From the NCBI RefSeq assembly GCF_004664715.2, contig NC_051068.1:55500953-55564952 (forward strand): a stretch of DNA of 64,000 nucleotides, written 5' to 3'. The translations under genes and the position numbers were made by a program. This stretch comes from Peromyscus leucopus. Lineage: Eukaryota; Chordata; Mammalia; Rodentia; Cricetidae. A model generated the notes under the pieces. The model was not told where the DNA came from. It did not search any database and saw only the letters and a program-made list of their open reading frames with translations. Positions within the stretch are counted from its first letter, which is position 1. Every line of letters begins with the position of its first letter. Of this stretch, positions 35,705 to 47,986 are shown one piece after another.

Positions 35705-35956
35705 TAAGTATCCTCAAAAGTCCATTTATTTTAGGCTTCATTCCTACCCCTGTCACACTATTGGAAAGCCTTGAGACCATTGGTGGGTAAAGCATGGAGG
35801 GAAGAAGTAACATGGCCTTGAAAAGATGTCGGGATATTGGCTCCATATCTCTCTTTTTGTTGCCCAGTTTGCAAACCTTCTCTAAGATATCTCCCACCAT
35901 GAGGTGTAATGAAGTCAGTTGGCCACAAATCTCTGTAAGTATGAGCTGAAACAATT
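35705..35956. other. Unassigned segment inside the L1
   Basis: Not L1-like to my reading; lies between the L1 RT remnant and the solo LTR. A separate old insertion is possible. Confidence 0.4.
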
Positions 35957-36468
35957 TGTAGTAGAATATTATTTTAAGGTGTGTTACTTTTGTTTGTGTT
36001 GCATTTGTCTAACTCTGTGAAGCTATGTTACTATGCCTGTTTAAAACACCTGATGGTCTAATAAATAACTGAACAGCCAATAGCAAGGCAGGAGAAAGGA
36101 CAGGCATGGCTGGCAGGCAGAGATAATATATAGAAGGAGAAATCTGGGAGAAGAAGAGATAGGGTGAAAAAAGGGGAAGGAGTGAGAGAAGGAGGAAGAC
36201 TCCAGGGGCCAGCTACATCAGTAACCCAGCCACCCAGCCACTCAGCTACACAGCAAGTCACAGAGTGATAGTAAGAGTAAGATTTACATAAGTAAGAGAA
36301 CCAGAAAAGCCCAGAGGCAAAAGGTAGATGGGATAAGTCAAGTTAAAGAAAGCTGGCAAGAAACAAGCCAAGCTAAGGCCAGGCATTTAAAATTAAGAAT
36401 AAGCCTCCATGTGTGATTTATCTGGGAGCTGGGTAGCAGGCCCTACAAAAAAAGAGAAAAAAACAACA
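35957..36468 (+). mobile_element. Solo ERV LTR (BGLII-like?) with TSD
   Basis: Starts tgtagtagaatattattt and contains cacctgatggtctaataaat, caatagcaaggcaggagaaa and aagaataagcctccatgtgt. Flanked by acaatt (35951-35956) and acaatc (36469-36474), a 6-bp TSD with one mismatch. No internal region. It resembles a class II LTR I associate with the name BGLII, from memory only. Inserted into an old L1. Confidence 0.8.
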
Positions 36469-36474
36469 ACAATC

Positions 36475-37715
36475 TTTGTTCTTTTGAACTTGGTTATCTT
36501 AGTATTTTGCTACAGCAATAGAAAGATGGTTTATCAGGATCCTAAAATTAAAACTAGATACAGTTTTCACAAGGGAACCTTATCCTTTATGAATATAGAC
36601 ACTTAAGTACTTAATACTATGATATCAAACCAAGCCCAGCAATACATAAAAAGGAAAAGGAAAATCCTCCCACATTTATTAAGTAAAGAACAGCCTCTTA
36701 AATGTCTGGGATATTTTTAATTTTTCAATAATTATTAGAATGATTTTTCACATAGATTTCTGTAATTATTTCATGATCATGTTTTCTCTTCATCTTTTGT
36801 GTGATGGGATTCACTAGTTGACTTATAAATGTTGACTCAAATTTGCAATGCATCTAGTATTGAAGATAAGGAATGGCACCCTGTTTCTCCATCACTATTC
36901 AGTGGAGTACTAGAATGTCTAGATAGTTTAATAAGAAAAGGGAAGAGAAAGCAGGATTATGCAAAGTTAATGGAGAAATAAAACTGTCTGTTGGCAGGTG
37001 GTACTATTATCAAAATACATAAAAGCTAAGAAAAAATTATGAAGAATTAGTGAATACAGAAAAGTTACTGGTTATAAGGTCAACATTCAACACTCAATTA
37101 TTTTCATGTTATAAAGAAATTCGAGTGGTAAAATATCAAAACCAGAAAATATTTACAGATCAGCATTCAAATAAAACATATATTGAAAAATATGCAAAAT
37201 AATAATTAAAAATCTACTAACCCTGAGCAGTAAGAAAAGAACCCAATTTCAAATTGGGGAGAAAAATATAAACAAATGACAGAGTATGTGGCCAGGGACA
37301 GAAGCATCTCTAGCTGTAACATCTTCCCTGAAGGAAATGCTGTACAAACAATAACATCCTACTGTTTGCCAACAGAAGCCATTGAAATTCAAAATGGGAC
37401 AGTGTCAATGGCATGTTGGTGTATGAAACAAATGAGTATCCATCATTCTGGCATAAATAAACACTGCTATAAAAGCTTTGGAAGGACTCTGGTAGCTTCT
37501 TATAAGGTTAAACATAAATTTGACCAGCAAATTACATTCCAGTTTTATTCAACTGACCTGAAAATTGTCATTACAGAAGACAAATATATAAACATATATT
37601 ACCTTTATTCAAAATATAAAAAACTAGAAGCTCACAAAATCTGTTCATTTGTCTTTTAAAATAATAAATAGATTAAATAGATAAGGCATGCATGTCACAA
37701 ATCAGCATTCTATTC
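36475..37715 (+). mobile_element. Ancient LINE-1 ORF2 C-terminal half
   Basis: Continues the L1 of 35120: caagcccagcaatacataaa, cagtggagtactagaatgtc, ctttggaaggactctggtag and cttataaggttaaacataaa follow L1 ORF2 order. A stretch at about 36715-36870 looks antisense to L1 and may be an internal inversion. The 127-residue plus frame at 37276-37659 lies within this remnant and is not a gene. Confidence 0.65.
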
Positions 37716-38160
37716 AAAGCTGCAATCAATCCACAATGCAACCTAAGAGAATTTTAAATGAATATAGCTAATTTAAAGGCACCAGTCTGAAACACAGCAT
37801 AAAATTCCACTTACATATCCTGGAAAAAGCAAAACTATAGAGAAATAAAAAGAGATCAATGGTTATATGGGCAGTGAAATAGAGAGGAGGCTTAATTTAG
37901 TAAGGCACATGGAATTCTGCGCTGTAACTGTTTTGTGTGCTAAACAATGATAGACACATGAAAATAAGCATTTATCAAAACATAATTTTCTATCATACAC
38001 AATCAACCTTACTGTATGCAAATAATCAAAGAAAATCAAGGAGGTCCATGGTGCTAAGTGTACACAGACTGTAATAAAGAATTTGACCACTACAAATGCA
38101 GGGAACAGCATCCCTGAGGCAGATGAAAGGAACAGTCTCTGATGTGAGCAGTATTAGAAA
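37716..38160 (+). mobile_element. Ancient LINE-1 (L1M) 3'UTR
   Basis: L1M 3'UTR wording: tggaaaaagcaaaactatag, aaagagatcaatggttatat and tacaaatgcagggaacagc-like text. Directly continues the ORF2 remnant. Confidence 0.6.
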
Positions 38161-38834
38161 CAAAGACATAATATAGAAAAGAGAGGCTTCATGTTGATGT
38201 AAATAAGTATTCCACAGCACAAATGAGAATTTACAAGCACCCAATAGAGGTAAGTTACAAAATAGATGTTGCAGACAGTCTTTGATCCAAAAGATGATGC
38301 AAACTCCCTGTTCTTTAAATGTAGACTGTGAATAGCCATTTTCTAAAAGTAATGTAGTCTTGAGTGGGGACTGAAAGAGTGACTAGAGAAACCTGACAGC
38401 CACCGTCTTCCAGGTGGCAAAGGTTAAAATAACAGTGTGAGTTATGTTGAAAGTATTTAGTCTTGGTGTGACTTAATGAAATAGGCACTTATATCTTTGG
38501 CCTTTTTTCCAAATTATTCATGAAAATGGGAAATACAGGCAAAACCCAAAGTTATTACAAAATATCTAACCAGGACTCATCCAAACTGTCTAGGTCTCTG
38601 AAGATGAGAAGGCTGTGAAATTGTCATAGCAAAGATACCCCGAGAGTCTACTATCACATACTGTGTTTTGCCTGCACTGGATGCTGGGAAAGGAAAAGAA
38701 AAAAAGAAGATGAGTAAAGTACAATTTCAACCAATACTAATATAATATTTGTCCATTAATTATGGGGATAACTAGAGACATTACCTGATATGAAAACTAT
38801 GAGTGCATAATGAGAGCGCTTATCCTAGTTTGTT
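38161..38834. other. Unassigned sequence
   Basis: Anonymous DNA. Confidence 0.5.
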
Positions 38835-39046
38835 TTCACTTAGTGTGAAGAAAAAAAAAAGAAAATGAAAACAAACCAAAAGCTACTCAGGTAGAAAATG
38901 ATTCATTTGGCTTACACATCCCAATCAGAGTTCAACACTGAGGGAAGCCAAAGTGGTAACTCAAAGGCAGGAACTTGGAAGCAGGAACTGAAGGAGAGAC
39001 CATCCAGGAACCCTGCTTACTGCCTTGCTCTCTATGACATACTCAT
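38835..39046 (-). mobile_element. Unclassified rodent repeat, left part
   Basis: Same family as 11555-11955: tcatttggcttacacatc, ggcaggaacttggaagcagg, ccctgcttactgccttgct. Interrupted by a B2 and resumes at 39445. Confidence 0.6.
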
Positions 39047-39444
39047 CCTTTTTACTCGACATACTTATTTTAGATTTACTTATTTTATATTTTTAAGTGT
39101 ATGAGTATTTTGCCTACACATATGTGTGTGTACCACATGTGTGCTTGGTATCCCAGAGTTCAAAAGAAGGTATCAGATATCTTGGAACTAGAAGCTGTGA
39201 ATGGTTGTGAGCCACCATCTAGGTGCTGGGAATAGAACTGGGTTCATGCAAGAGCAGCATGTATTCTTTTTTTATATAATTACTTATTTTTTTTCTTTTC
39301 TTTTATACACCAACCCCTGTTCCCCCTCCCTCCCCTCCTCCTGCTCCCTCCTGCCTATCCCCATCTCACCTCATCCCCTGCTTCCCTATGGTTTGAAGCT
39401 TTATGCAGTAGGTATTCTTAACCACTAAACAATCTATCCGGTCC
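39047..39444 (-). mobile_element. B2 SINE, itself interrupted
   Basis: Reverse-complement B2: gtgtatgagtattttgccta, gagccaccatctaggtgctg, gaatagaactgggttcatgc, then, after an insert, aaccactaaacaatctatcc. It splits the surrounding rodent repeat. Confidence 0.8.
39269..39411 (-). mobile_element. Short LINE-1 3' end inside B2
   Basis: T-rich left end followed by the C/T-rich text of a rodent L1 3' end read in reverse. Flanked by an 8-bp duplication, gtattctt (39261-39268; 39412-39419). About 143 bp. Confidence 0.65.
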
Positions 39445-39660
39445 TCAGTCTGCTTTCTTATAACATCCAGTGCCACCTGTTCAGGGGTGTCATTGCCAAT
39501 GGTGACTTGGCCCTCCCACATAAAACATTTAGCCAAGAAAATGCCTCATAGACTTGCCTATAGAGAATCTGGTAGAGGTATTTCCTAAAATGAAGTTCAC
39601 TCTTCCAGGTTGACTCTGGTTTATGTCAAGTTGACCAAAATCTCACCAGCATATCATTGT
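39445..39660 (-). mobile_element. Unclassified rodent repeat, right part
   Basis: Continues the repeat broken at 39046: tcagtctgctttcttataac, ctgttcaggggtgtcattgc, aagaaaatgcctcatagac, tatgtcaagttgacc. Confidence 0.6.
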
Positions 39661-41765
39661 TCATAAATTTCCAATATATGTAAAAGTTTTCTAAAACAAA
39701 AACAAACAGTGCTCTCTGGTATCCTCCCAAGTTAAATAAGAATTCAAACTCAGTAGACAATATTTTCAATTTTCTAAGAACTAACTCTTCTTATTCTTGG
39801 TTCTAAGCTAATTATTTATTAGATACAAAAACTTAGAACAGAGTATGAAAAAAGCCACTTTTAAAAACTCAAAATTATCTAAAAGTATTTATAACAGCAT
39901 TATATGCCCAAGAAGAGAAGAACAAACATGAAGTCAAACCAGACTTTAACATGAAAGTGCATCCTAATCTGAAGTGCTTGCTTGGAAGTACTTTTTACAT
40001 GAAAGGAACTTCTGGTTGCAATATTAAGAAGAAGATGTGTTCTGATCCAAAGACTTGTAAGAAGAGAAAACACAGAAGGAGTATGAAGCAGGAAAGGGAG
40101 AATAGGGACATAGACTCTCTGTGACTTCTAGTAAAAGCATATGCTACCAAGTAAGGAACATGAGGAGCAGCAATCTACAACTACCAGAAGCTAGGAAGAG
40201 TCATGGAAGGGTCTTAGAGCCCTGAAAGGTGTATGGACCTGTCAATGATTGGGTTTCAGATTTTTAGCTTCTAGAGTCGTGAAAGAATAACTTTCTACTA
40301 TTTAAGGGCACTTTGTAGTAATTTGTGACATTAGTCAAGATGTATGTGCAATATGTGCAAGTTTCCACAGTAGTCTACACCAGAGCTAAAGGGCCTTAAT
40401 GTTGCCGCTCGACTTACTCTGTGCTGTTTCTTTCTTGTGTGGCAATGCCAGGATGCTGAAGGCTACAAACACTTGGCATTTTAAACCCCCACAACCTCAC
40501 ACTGGGTTATCTTCTCCTCTCAGGCCTATCTCTCGCTCTTATCTCTGCCTAACAAATTGTTCTATTTGGATGAAGGGCTTTGCATTTAATTAAAAATTTT
40601 TTCTTGAGTAAATTATTTTTTTCTAAGCCTAAGAGCCCACTTTTAACTTGCTAGGCTCATGATGTCCATGAGATCACTTTGCTGAAATGCTAAAGATCTA
40701 CTCACTGACTTATTTGACAAAAATTAAAAATGCATACTGGTCAAGCATATGAAGGATCCATCCTCTTTATATCTTTATCTGGTCAAGAACTGGAAGCACT
40801 TTTCCTTCCCAGAGTACAAAAAAAAAAAAAAAAGGTCTGTCTTCCATTCTAGTCTTCTTGACATGATCTTTTATTTCTCAGACCCATATCATGCCTCAGC
40901 TATTCCACAATAGTCTCCTAGGTAAAGGGCAAGCCTAATTTTCTAGCTCTCAAAAAAGAAGACCTGAGAACAATGGGTCTTTCTTTCCTGCCATTCCTAT
41001 TCCCTAGCCTAAGGAACTGTGAGATATATTAAGATAAATAGGAAAGAGATGAGTTCTTAACTCTGAGAATAAGAGAGAGCCCTTTCAGCAAGTGATTTGA
41101 GTTCATACAGTAGAAAAATGATTTCACAGCTCTGGAAGAGAGGATCATTGCAAAGTTAAAAAACCCTGGTTTTAGTCAAGACTAGGAGGGATGAAAAATT
41201 CCATGCAAAATAAATGTCTGCAAGGGTGGAGCAGACTGTTGTTATGAGTTAACCAGAAGCTGTGAAGAGTAAATAACAACGCAGCATCAAGATTCTTATA
41301 ATGCAGGCCATTATCTGTATGGAAAACTAATTGCTGTAACCTGCTTAGCACTTGCCTCTCAATAATGCTGGGAAAAGATGAGAGCAGCACTACCACGCCA
41401 AGCCTGGTGAGTGAATGATGCAGCCAGCCTCTCTCCACTCTCTTAGTTTCCCAAATCCAAAAGTTGCTTATTTTTATAACAATACATAAAATAATATTTT
41501 CGGATGCTTTGTGGGTGAACATTTATTTGGTGTGTATAATATAACAGATGTCAAAGTAATATACAAGTGCTCCCTATTACAGTGCAGATAGAATATGCAT
41601 CAGTAAACAGCACTGATTATACGTGTACGAGCACTCAGATCAGAATTCATTTCTGTGTAACAGTAACCATCACCATCCACCCCACTGCAGGAGAGTTGGG
41701 CAAGAGTCATCCTCTTCACTTCTAAGTATTGTACTCCTTAATGTGTATTCATTTTAGTTAGGTTC
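39661..41765. other. Unassigned sequence
   Basis: About 2.1 kb of anonymous DNA with an A run at 40817-40834. No exon-like frame. Confidence 0.5.
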
Positions 41766-41769
41766 CCTA

Positions 41770-42080
41770 AAAACCAATGTTCTGAAGGAAATCTGATTAC
41801 AGGAGGTTTACCAAGGATGCTTGCTGCTTACTTTTATCTGGCATGATCTCTAAGGTCAAAAGCTTGGTGCTATTGGAAGGTGCTGGAACTTTGAAGAGGT
41901 GAGCCTAGTGAGAGCTTTTTTGGTCATTTATGGTTTGTGAATCTAGTGTGTAAACAAAGGGGCCAGCCAATTGAAAACTAGAACCTCTGAAACCGTAAGC
42001 CAAATAAGCCTTTCTTCTTTATAAATTTACTAGCCCAGGTATTTGTTATAGAGATGTAAAGTTGATGAACATACTACATA
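41770..42080 (+). mobile_element. MaLR-type LTR remnant
   Basis: Mammalian MaLR LTR pattern: tgctattggaaggtgctgga, gaggtgagcctagtgagag, tctgaaaccgtaagccaaat, cccaggtatttgttatagag. Confidence 0.6.
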
Positions 42081-42109
42081 CTCATTCACTGAAGAGAGAT
42101 AAAAACACC

Positions 42110-42560
42110 AATTAAAAAAGGTGAGACAAGCAGGGCACGTGTGGTGATAGGGGCAGCCTGAAGCTCCGACGCATTTCTAGCAGGAGGTGTCATAGTGTTA
42201 AATCTCAATTTAATAGGAGCTAGAATCACATGGGAAAGAAGCCTCTGGACATGCCTATGGAGGATTACCTTGATTGTTTCAATTGCTGTCAGAAAACCTA
42301 TCTTAACTATGGGTAAGACTGTTCCTTCTGCAGGAGATTCAGAACTTTATAAAATGGAGAAAGTGAGTTGAGCACTAGGATGCATTCATTGACTCCTTTA
42401 TATCTCTTGATTGTGGATATGATGTGACTAGCTGATTCAAGCTCCACAGGTCTTGGCTTCATGATGATGAATTCCACTCTGGAACTGTGAATCAGAATGA
42501 ACCTTCTCTCCTGAGTTGCTTTACTCAGAGCAGTTTATCACAACAACAGGAGGGAAAAGC
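42110..42560 (+). mobile_element. Unclassified rodent repeat
   Basis: Contains gaatcacatgggaaagaagc, cattgactcctttatatctc, gatatgatgtgactagctga and gcagtttatcacaacaacag, which follow a known abundant rodent repeat of uncertain name. Confidence 0.55.
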
Positions 42561-43194
42561 TAAAAGAGTAGCCTTAGTGACTCTCACAAGGAGCTTGATA
42601 GTGAGGTGGGGAGCCGGAAGCTTGCCGCGTTGCATGTTCAAGTCATGAGGTGTGGACGGGTCCTGATTGAACAGCATTTCATTAAGCAAGATGACTTCCT
42701 TTCAAAGATGAATTTGAGAGAAATACTCATAGTGGGTAGTCAGCCAGCAGCATCCACAGCAGCTGGGGCTGAGCACTTTCATCTTGAAGGGAGAACTGGC
42801 AGAACCTTGTTGTCATAGCTTGGGTTTCCTCCCAGCTTTTGTGTGTTTTTCCCCATGCATATTTATGCCCTAGCAGATCCTATTCAACACTCCTTCAGTG
42901 CAAAATGGCTAACTCTGTTTCCTCCCAAACCTTCTCATCCTTAAAAATCTTAGTTCTCATGGCTCACTGGCCTATTTAAGACCCTATTTGATGAAGAAAA
43001 CTAGAATACAAAACACCAGCCTGCTCCAACTGCAAACTTCCTGAGCAGTATCAAGGTCAAGTTATGCACGGTGGCAGCTTATTGATTACAAATGATATAC
43101 TGCAGGTCTTTTTCTCTGTCTCATTTCAGATCTCACTAATGAAGCTTTATTTCTACCAAATAAAATAACTGAGCAAATCCTTGTTCAGGGTCTG
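42561..43194. other. Unassigned sequence
   Basis: Anonymous DNA. Confidence 0.5.
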
Positions 43195-43500
43195 TGTCTT
43201 AGTCACTATTCTAAGACTGTGATAGGACAGTATGACCGAGGCACTAAGAAAAGGGAAAGTATATTGAGACGCACAGTTTCGGAGGACTAGAGTCCATGGT
43301 CACCATGCTGGGGAGCATTACAACAGGCAGTCAGGCATGGCGCTGGAGCAGGAGCTGAGTGTTTACATCTGACCTGCAAGCATGGGGCAAAGAGAGCTAA
43401 CTGGGAACAGCATGGGTGTTTGAAACTTCAAATGCCACACCCAGTGAAGCAGTTCCTCCCATTCTCTTTCAAGCCACCAGTCTGTTTCCTAACAGCCTCA
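43195..43500. mobile_element. Unclassified rodent repeat (as at 21 kb)
   Basis: cactattctaagactgtgat, cagtttcggaggactagagt, tggcgctggagcaggagctg. Related by text to 21045-21395. Confidence 0.5.
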
Positions 43501-43771
43501 CCTCAACTGAGCCACTTACAGCAGACAAAGCACTCTCAGAAAAATAAAGGTTGGGTGGCAGTTTAGGGTGGTAATCAAGGAGAAAATAATAATTTATAAA
43601 TGAAGGTAATCTTAGAGTAAGATTAAAATGATAAAATAACATCTGAAAAAATGTCAGAGATGAGAGAGAAATATCCACATTTCCTCTGAGTGGTAACTCC
43701 CACATATTTTGTTTCTGCTGATATATTTTAACAAAAACCTGCATATTTCTTAAGTAACAATGACAGTGATG

Positions 43772-43959
43772 GGTTGTTTGTTATTGTCGTTTTGTTTTGT
43801 TTTGTTCTGTTTTGTTTTGAGACAGGGTTTCTCTGTGTAGCTTTAGTACCTGTCCTGGATCTCCTTTTGTAGACCAGGCTGGCCTCGAACTCACAGAGAT
43901 CCACCTGGCTCTGCTTCTCGAGTGCTGGGATTAAAGGCGTGCGCCACCACCGCCTGACT
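43772..43959 (-). mobile_element. B1 SINE with 11-bp TSD
   Basis: T-rich GTTTT repeat tail, then gagacagggtttctctgtgt, gaccaggctggcctcgaact, gctgggattaaaggcgtgcg. Perfect duplication tgacagtgatg (43761-43771; 43960-43970). Low divergence, still CpG-bearing. Confidence 0.96.
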
Positions 43960-43970
43960 TGACAGTGATG

Positions 43971-45494
43971 TTTTATAGACAGTACAGTACAGCCATATCT
44001 TTATAACTTACTTTTCAAAAATATGACTATAAACTGCACGTCCCAAAAAGACAAATCTATACCGTGAACACTTATTCTCTTCTTATTGTCTCACTTCTTG
44101 CTCCCTACCCCAGTGTCATTCTGTCTTTCTCAAGAGGCTTCCCTGCAAACCAGCATTCACATCCCACCATGAAAGTGAAAGAGAGCGCTCCCTGTCCTTG
44201 TACAGTTACTGAACAGATTAATCAATTGCTTCCTCTTGGGCTATAAAACTGAAGGAGTGATGTCTAAAGCATGGGTCCTCTTCATGAACACAGCATTTGG
44301 ATGGAAATTCTCATACAGGCTAGCACTGATGGCAGATCTGGCCTGCCAGGCTTCCTAAACTTCTGCAGCAGCTGGCTGTTTCCTGATGAGTGATGTTCAG
44401 CTTCTGCCCAATTCCATGATTCTTTAAAGTCTTTTTGGTAAATACCACATGAGTTTACAGAGGCAAATTAATGAGTGTTACATAGCAGCAAAGAGACTAT
44501 CAGAAAAAGCATGGTAAAATGGGAGTTATCCATCTTACCATGATGGAACAGGAATCAATATTACTGTAAAATGATTTAGAGCCCCCTGGTCCTTGTATTT
44601 TCTCAATATATTCTATTCTGTTGTAGTTCTTAATTTATTGTTCCCAGTCAAATGATGTCCATGTTTTAAGTTCTAAACTCACAGGAGTTTTATGTTTTAA
44701 CCTATATTTTGCTTTATATGATGTATGTATTATAAAATTGAATGTTGTTGTAAACCTAACCTATATTCCAAGCATAAGCTTCATAAGTTAATATTTTCTG
44801 AATTTGTCCAGTGTTACACATTTTAAAAGCAACACTGTTTTCCCATCACTAGTTTATTTTAATTGCATAAAGTGGAAAACCCTTGCAGAAGAAATTTCTA
44901 AACCCACTAATATAATATTGTGAGAAAAATTAAAATAAACTACACATTTAAAGATCAATCTGAGAAAATTATCAGTCTATATAAGTCCTATTCAAAATAG
45001 TGACTTTCCAATGTATTCTCATTTCCAAATCTAGTTTCACATGTCATGTTTTTTATTATGCAAAACAAGAGAATCTTTCTACCTATATTAGAAGGCTAAT
45101 TCATGGAGGAACATTTGTGTACTCACTGTGAATGTGTAGTCAACTATGCTGTGTTAATCGACCCAAGACATCTTCCACTCTGTTCTTATTACCTGCATGG
45201 CTTCATGGGAAATGAAGTGATAAGCAGTGATTATTTGAATGGTCATATTTATCTTCATTTTTAAGGTGTCCAGTTTCATTTTTATGGAACAAATACTTCT
45301 GTGTTTCCTCAAAGATTTAAATGCATTGGTTTAAAAATCAAACATGAAATAGCTTCTGGATTAGAAAAGACAGAAGTGGAGACCTAAGTGCAAAGCATTT
45401 AACTGAAGGGCTAAGTTCACAAAACGGCCAATCCCTAGAAGAAATTCAGCTGTGATAAAAGTCTGAATGTTCACACTGTCCTAAGATTCAGAGG
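43971..45494. other. Unassigned AT-rich sequence
   Basis: About 1.5 kb, AT-rich from 44570. No repeat recognised. Confidence 0.5.
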
Positions 45495-45638
45495 ATGGCA
45501 CTGGGTACACATACTGGCCATAGCAGGTAGGCAAAGGAAAGAGCTCTCAAGACTGGGATTGGTGCCCTCATAAAGGAAACCCTACAGGGCTGTCCTGCCC
45601 TTTGTACCAGGTGATGACTCAGCTACGTGTTGATCTAT
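45495..45638 (+). mobile_element. MaLR-type LTR, left part
   Basis: gactgggattggtgccctca and taaaggaaaccctacagggc follow the MaLR LTR pattern. Interrupted by an ERV LTR; continues at 45883. Confidence 0.6.
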
Positions 45639-45882
45639 TTTTAAAATGGTGGGAAGGAGTCACACCATACAACAGGGCCCAGGTGGGAGGTTTATTGAGG
45701 GGAGGAGAGAGAAGGGAGTAGAAACCAGTCCCTGGGGATGACAGTGAAAAAAAGAGAAAGAGACAGGAGGTGAGCAGGGCTTGCCTTTTATAAGCACACA
45801 GGAGGTGCCCTTAGTGACTACATCTGAGGATATATCCTGTCAGGACCCTAAGGGCAGGCCTAAATGCTAACACATGTCACAC
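45639..45882 (-). mobile_element. ERV LTR with TATA box and poly(A) signal
   Basis: On minus: TGTGACATGTG start, a TATA box in gcttataaaaggcaagccc, and AATAAA in cctcaataaacctccc, at spacing typical of U3-R. A tctat motif lies just outside on both sides (45634-45638; 45883-45887). Exact ends uncertain. Confidence 0.6.
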
Positions 45883-46010
45883 TCTATGAGAAAGGAGTAC
45901 TCAGCACACACCTACTCTGCTGACACCTTGATCCTGGACCTCCTAACCTTCAGAACCGTAAGAAGGGAATGTTTGCTGTTTATAAACTAGCCTGTATATG
46001 GTATTTAGTT
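45883..46010 (+). mobile_element. MaLR-type LTR, right part
   Basis: tgctgacaccttgatcctgg, cttcagaaccgtaagaaggg and tgtttataaactagcctgta match the conserved 3' end of MaLR LTRs. Confidence 0.65.
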
Positions 46011-46521
46011 GATGCTAAACTAAAGAATGAGCTAAAGCAAGATAGTTAATATAGATCATAGTAATGCTCATGGGAACAAATTAATGTGCTCATTCTTCTG
46101 TCATGGAATGAATCATTAATTCTTTTTGTGTCTAACCTTCTCAGTGCCAAGGGAGGAATGCTTCTGTAGTTATAAATTACAGGAATGTAGCCTCTGTTGA
46201 CTGTCAAAGCTGCTTACATTGAGAGAGCTGGCATATCACTTCCCAAACTACACACCTTAGAAGACTTCGTTTGACAATCTAGTTCAAGAATGGGAAATTT
46301 AAACTCTAGTTTTCCATATCCTTTAGAAAAGATCTAAACATCCTTAACAGGGCATTCTAGATTCTGCAAGATCTAAGTTCTCTAAACTCATTGATTATCA
46401 ACCTTCACATGCACCAAGCACAACATTTAGTAATGCTGACCTTTTGAGGGTCATGCCTTTTTATGTGTTCTCCTTAAAATGCTCTTCCTCTGTATACTCA
46501 TTCAAGGCTTCATTCAGCTCC
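46011..46521. other. Unassigned sequence
   Basis: Anonymous DNA. Confidence 0.5.
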
Positions 46522-46527
46522 ACCTTC

Positions 46528-46839
46528 TGAAGCATAATTCTAGGTAATTTTATCAATAAAAACCAGGAGCCAGATATCAGGGGGTGGAAAACCTGAAACA
46601 TCAGAGAAGCAGGAGAGCAGCCACAGTCACTTCCTTCCTCTTCTGTTCCTCCAGTCCAAAAGGGCTGAGATCCTGTCTCCTCACTGCTTTATCACTTCCT
46701 GTCTCCACCTTACCTTGTCACTTCCTGTCTCCTCTCTGTATAGACCTCCAGATCTCTATGGTTAACTAGTGGCTAGCTCTACCCTCTGATATCTAGGCAA
46801 GCTTTATTTGTCAGAAAACAAACAAAATATCACACAACA
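46528..46839 (-). mobile_element. Solo mys/MYSERV-like LTR with TSD
   Basis: On minus starts TGTTGTGTGATATTTTG with AATAAAGCTTGCCT inside, as in the LTR at 8410. Ends are TG/CA. Flanks accttc (46522-46527) and cccttc (46840-46845) form a 6-bp TSD with one mismatch. Two short direct repeats of a cacttcctgtctcc motif lie inside. Confidence 0.75.
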
Positions 46840-46845
46840 CCCTTC

Positions 46846-47695
46846 CTGTGGTAAACTTTCCCACAACCCCAAACTCTTACCTCTGCTTGTGCATGGCATG
46901 TTCTTCATAACTTTGTGGTCATTTTCAAGAATCTTCAAACAGACTCTGAGCATTTGGATCACAAGTGAAATGACTTTCTCTGTGTCTCATGCAAGCTGTA
47001 TAGCAACTGAAAAACTCTGGGTCTTGTCATATCCTTATTTTATAAATAATAAGTCAATGTCAAATATTTCTACAATGTGTGTTTTGAAATATATGGTCAA
47101 GTTTTTGGGAGAATTACAATGGCAAAATTGAGAAAATATATTGACATAAACAATACAGACATTCAAAATGAGAAACATTTTTCATGTTGTACCATTACTA
47201 TCTATAGAAAGTATATATTTTAAGCTTCCTGAAATAATTGTTAATATTTTGGCATTTTTTACAATATGTAAAATAATGACGATACATAAGCCTAGTGAGA
47301 AGCTGACTTTAAATAATGTAATATAGCATGTTAAACACAAATCACAACTGAACTAAAGGAAGAGTCTCTCGGGACTTTGGAAACAGTGCTAGGTTGCTAG
47401 GAGTCTGTTACCCAATGGATCTTACTGCAGGTGCTAAAGCTCTTTCATCTAAGTCTCTGGAGAACACCACTTGGCCTATTTTATCTATACCACACTTTCT
47501 CACTATTCTACATTTTCTCACTAATTTTTCTGTTTTTCCTTCTATCATCAATTTTCTATGTGAGAGTATTTCTGGTATAATTCTATTTATCTCCACCATT
47601 CAACTATTTTCTAAGCCAAGAAAATTAAGCTAGAAACTATAAAATGAAAGTCACTAAAATTTAAAAAGTATAGTCCACTGCCCCAGAGAAATAGA
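46846..47695. other. Unassigned sequence
   Basis: Anonymous. The 107-residue frame at 46808-47131 starts in the LTR and lacks features. Confidence 0.5.
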
Positions 47696-47943
47696 GTGAC
47701 GCTTAGAATCTGTTTGGTGGTCCTTTCACCATTTGTTAGATTAATTTCTGCATATTTTCTAATTAATGTACTTGTTCACATAAAATTATTGTTAAAGTAT
47801 GTGTTGTACATTTGTTACACATACTGATGGGTTTTGTGAAATTTTCGTACGCATGTCACATACTTTAACCATATTCACCACCCCAACACTTTACTCTTTC
47901 TGCCCTTTTCTAATTCCATTTTCCAGTATCTCTTCTATTTTCA

Positions 47944-47986
47944 TCACACACACACACAAACACACACACACACACACACACACACA
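47944..47986. repeat. (CA)n microsatellite
   Basis: CA run with one aa interruption, within the L1 3'UTR. Confidence 0.97.

Noticed and set aside
37276..37659. 127-residue plus frame, possible small gene
   Set aside because: It lies within an ancient L1 ORF2 remnant followed by L1M 3'UTR text, with no domain or splice context.
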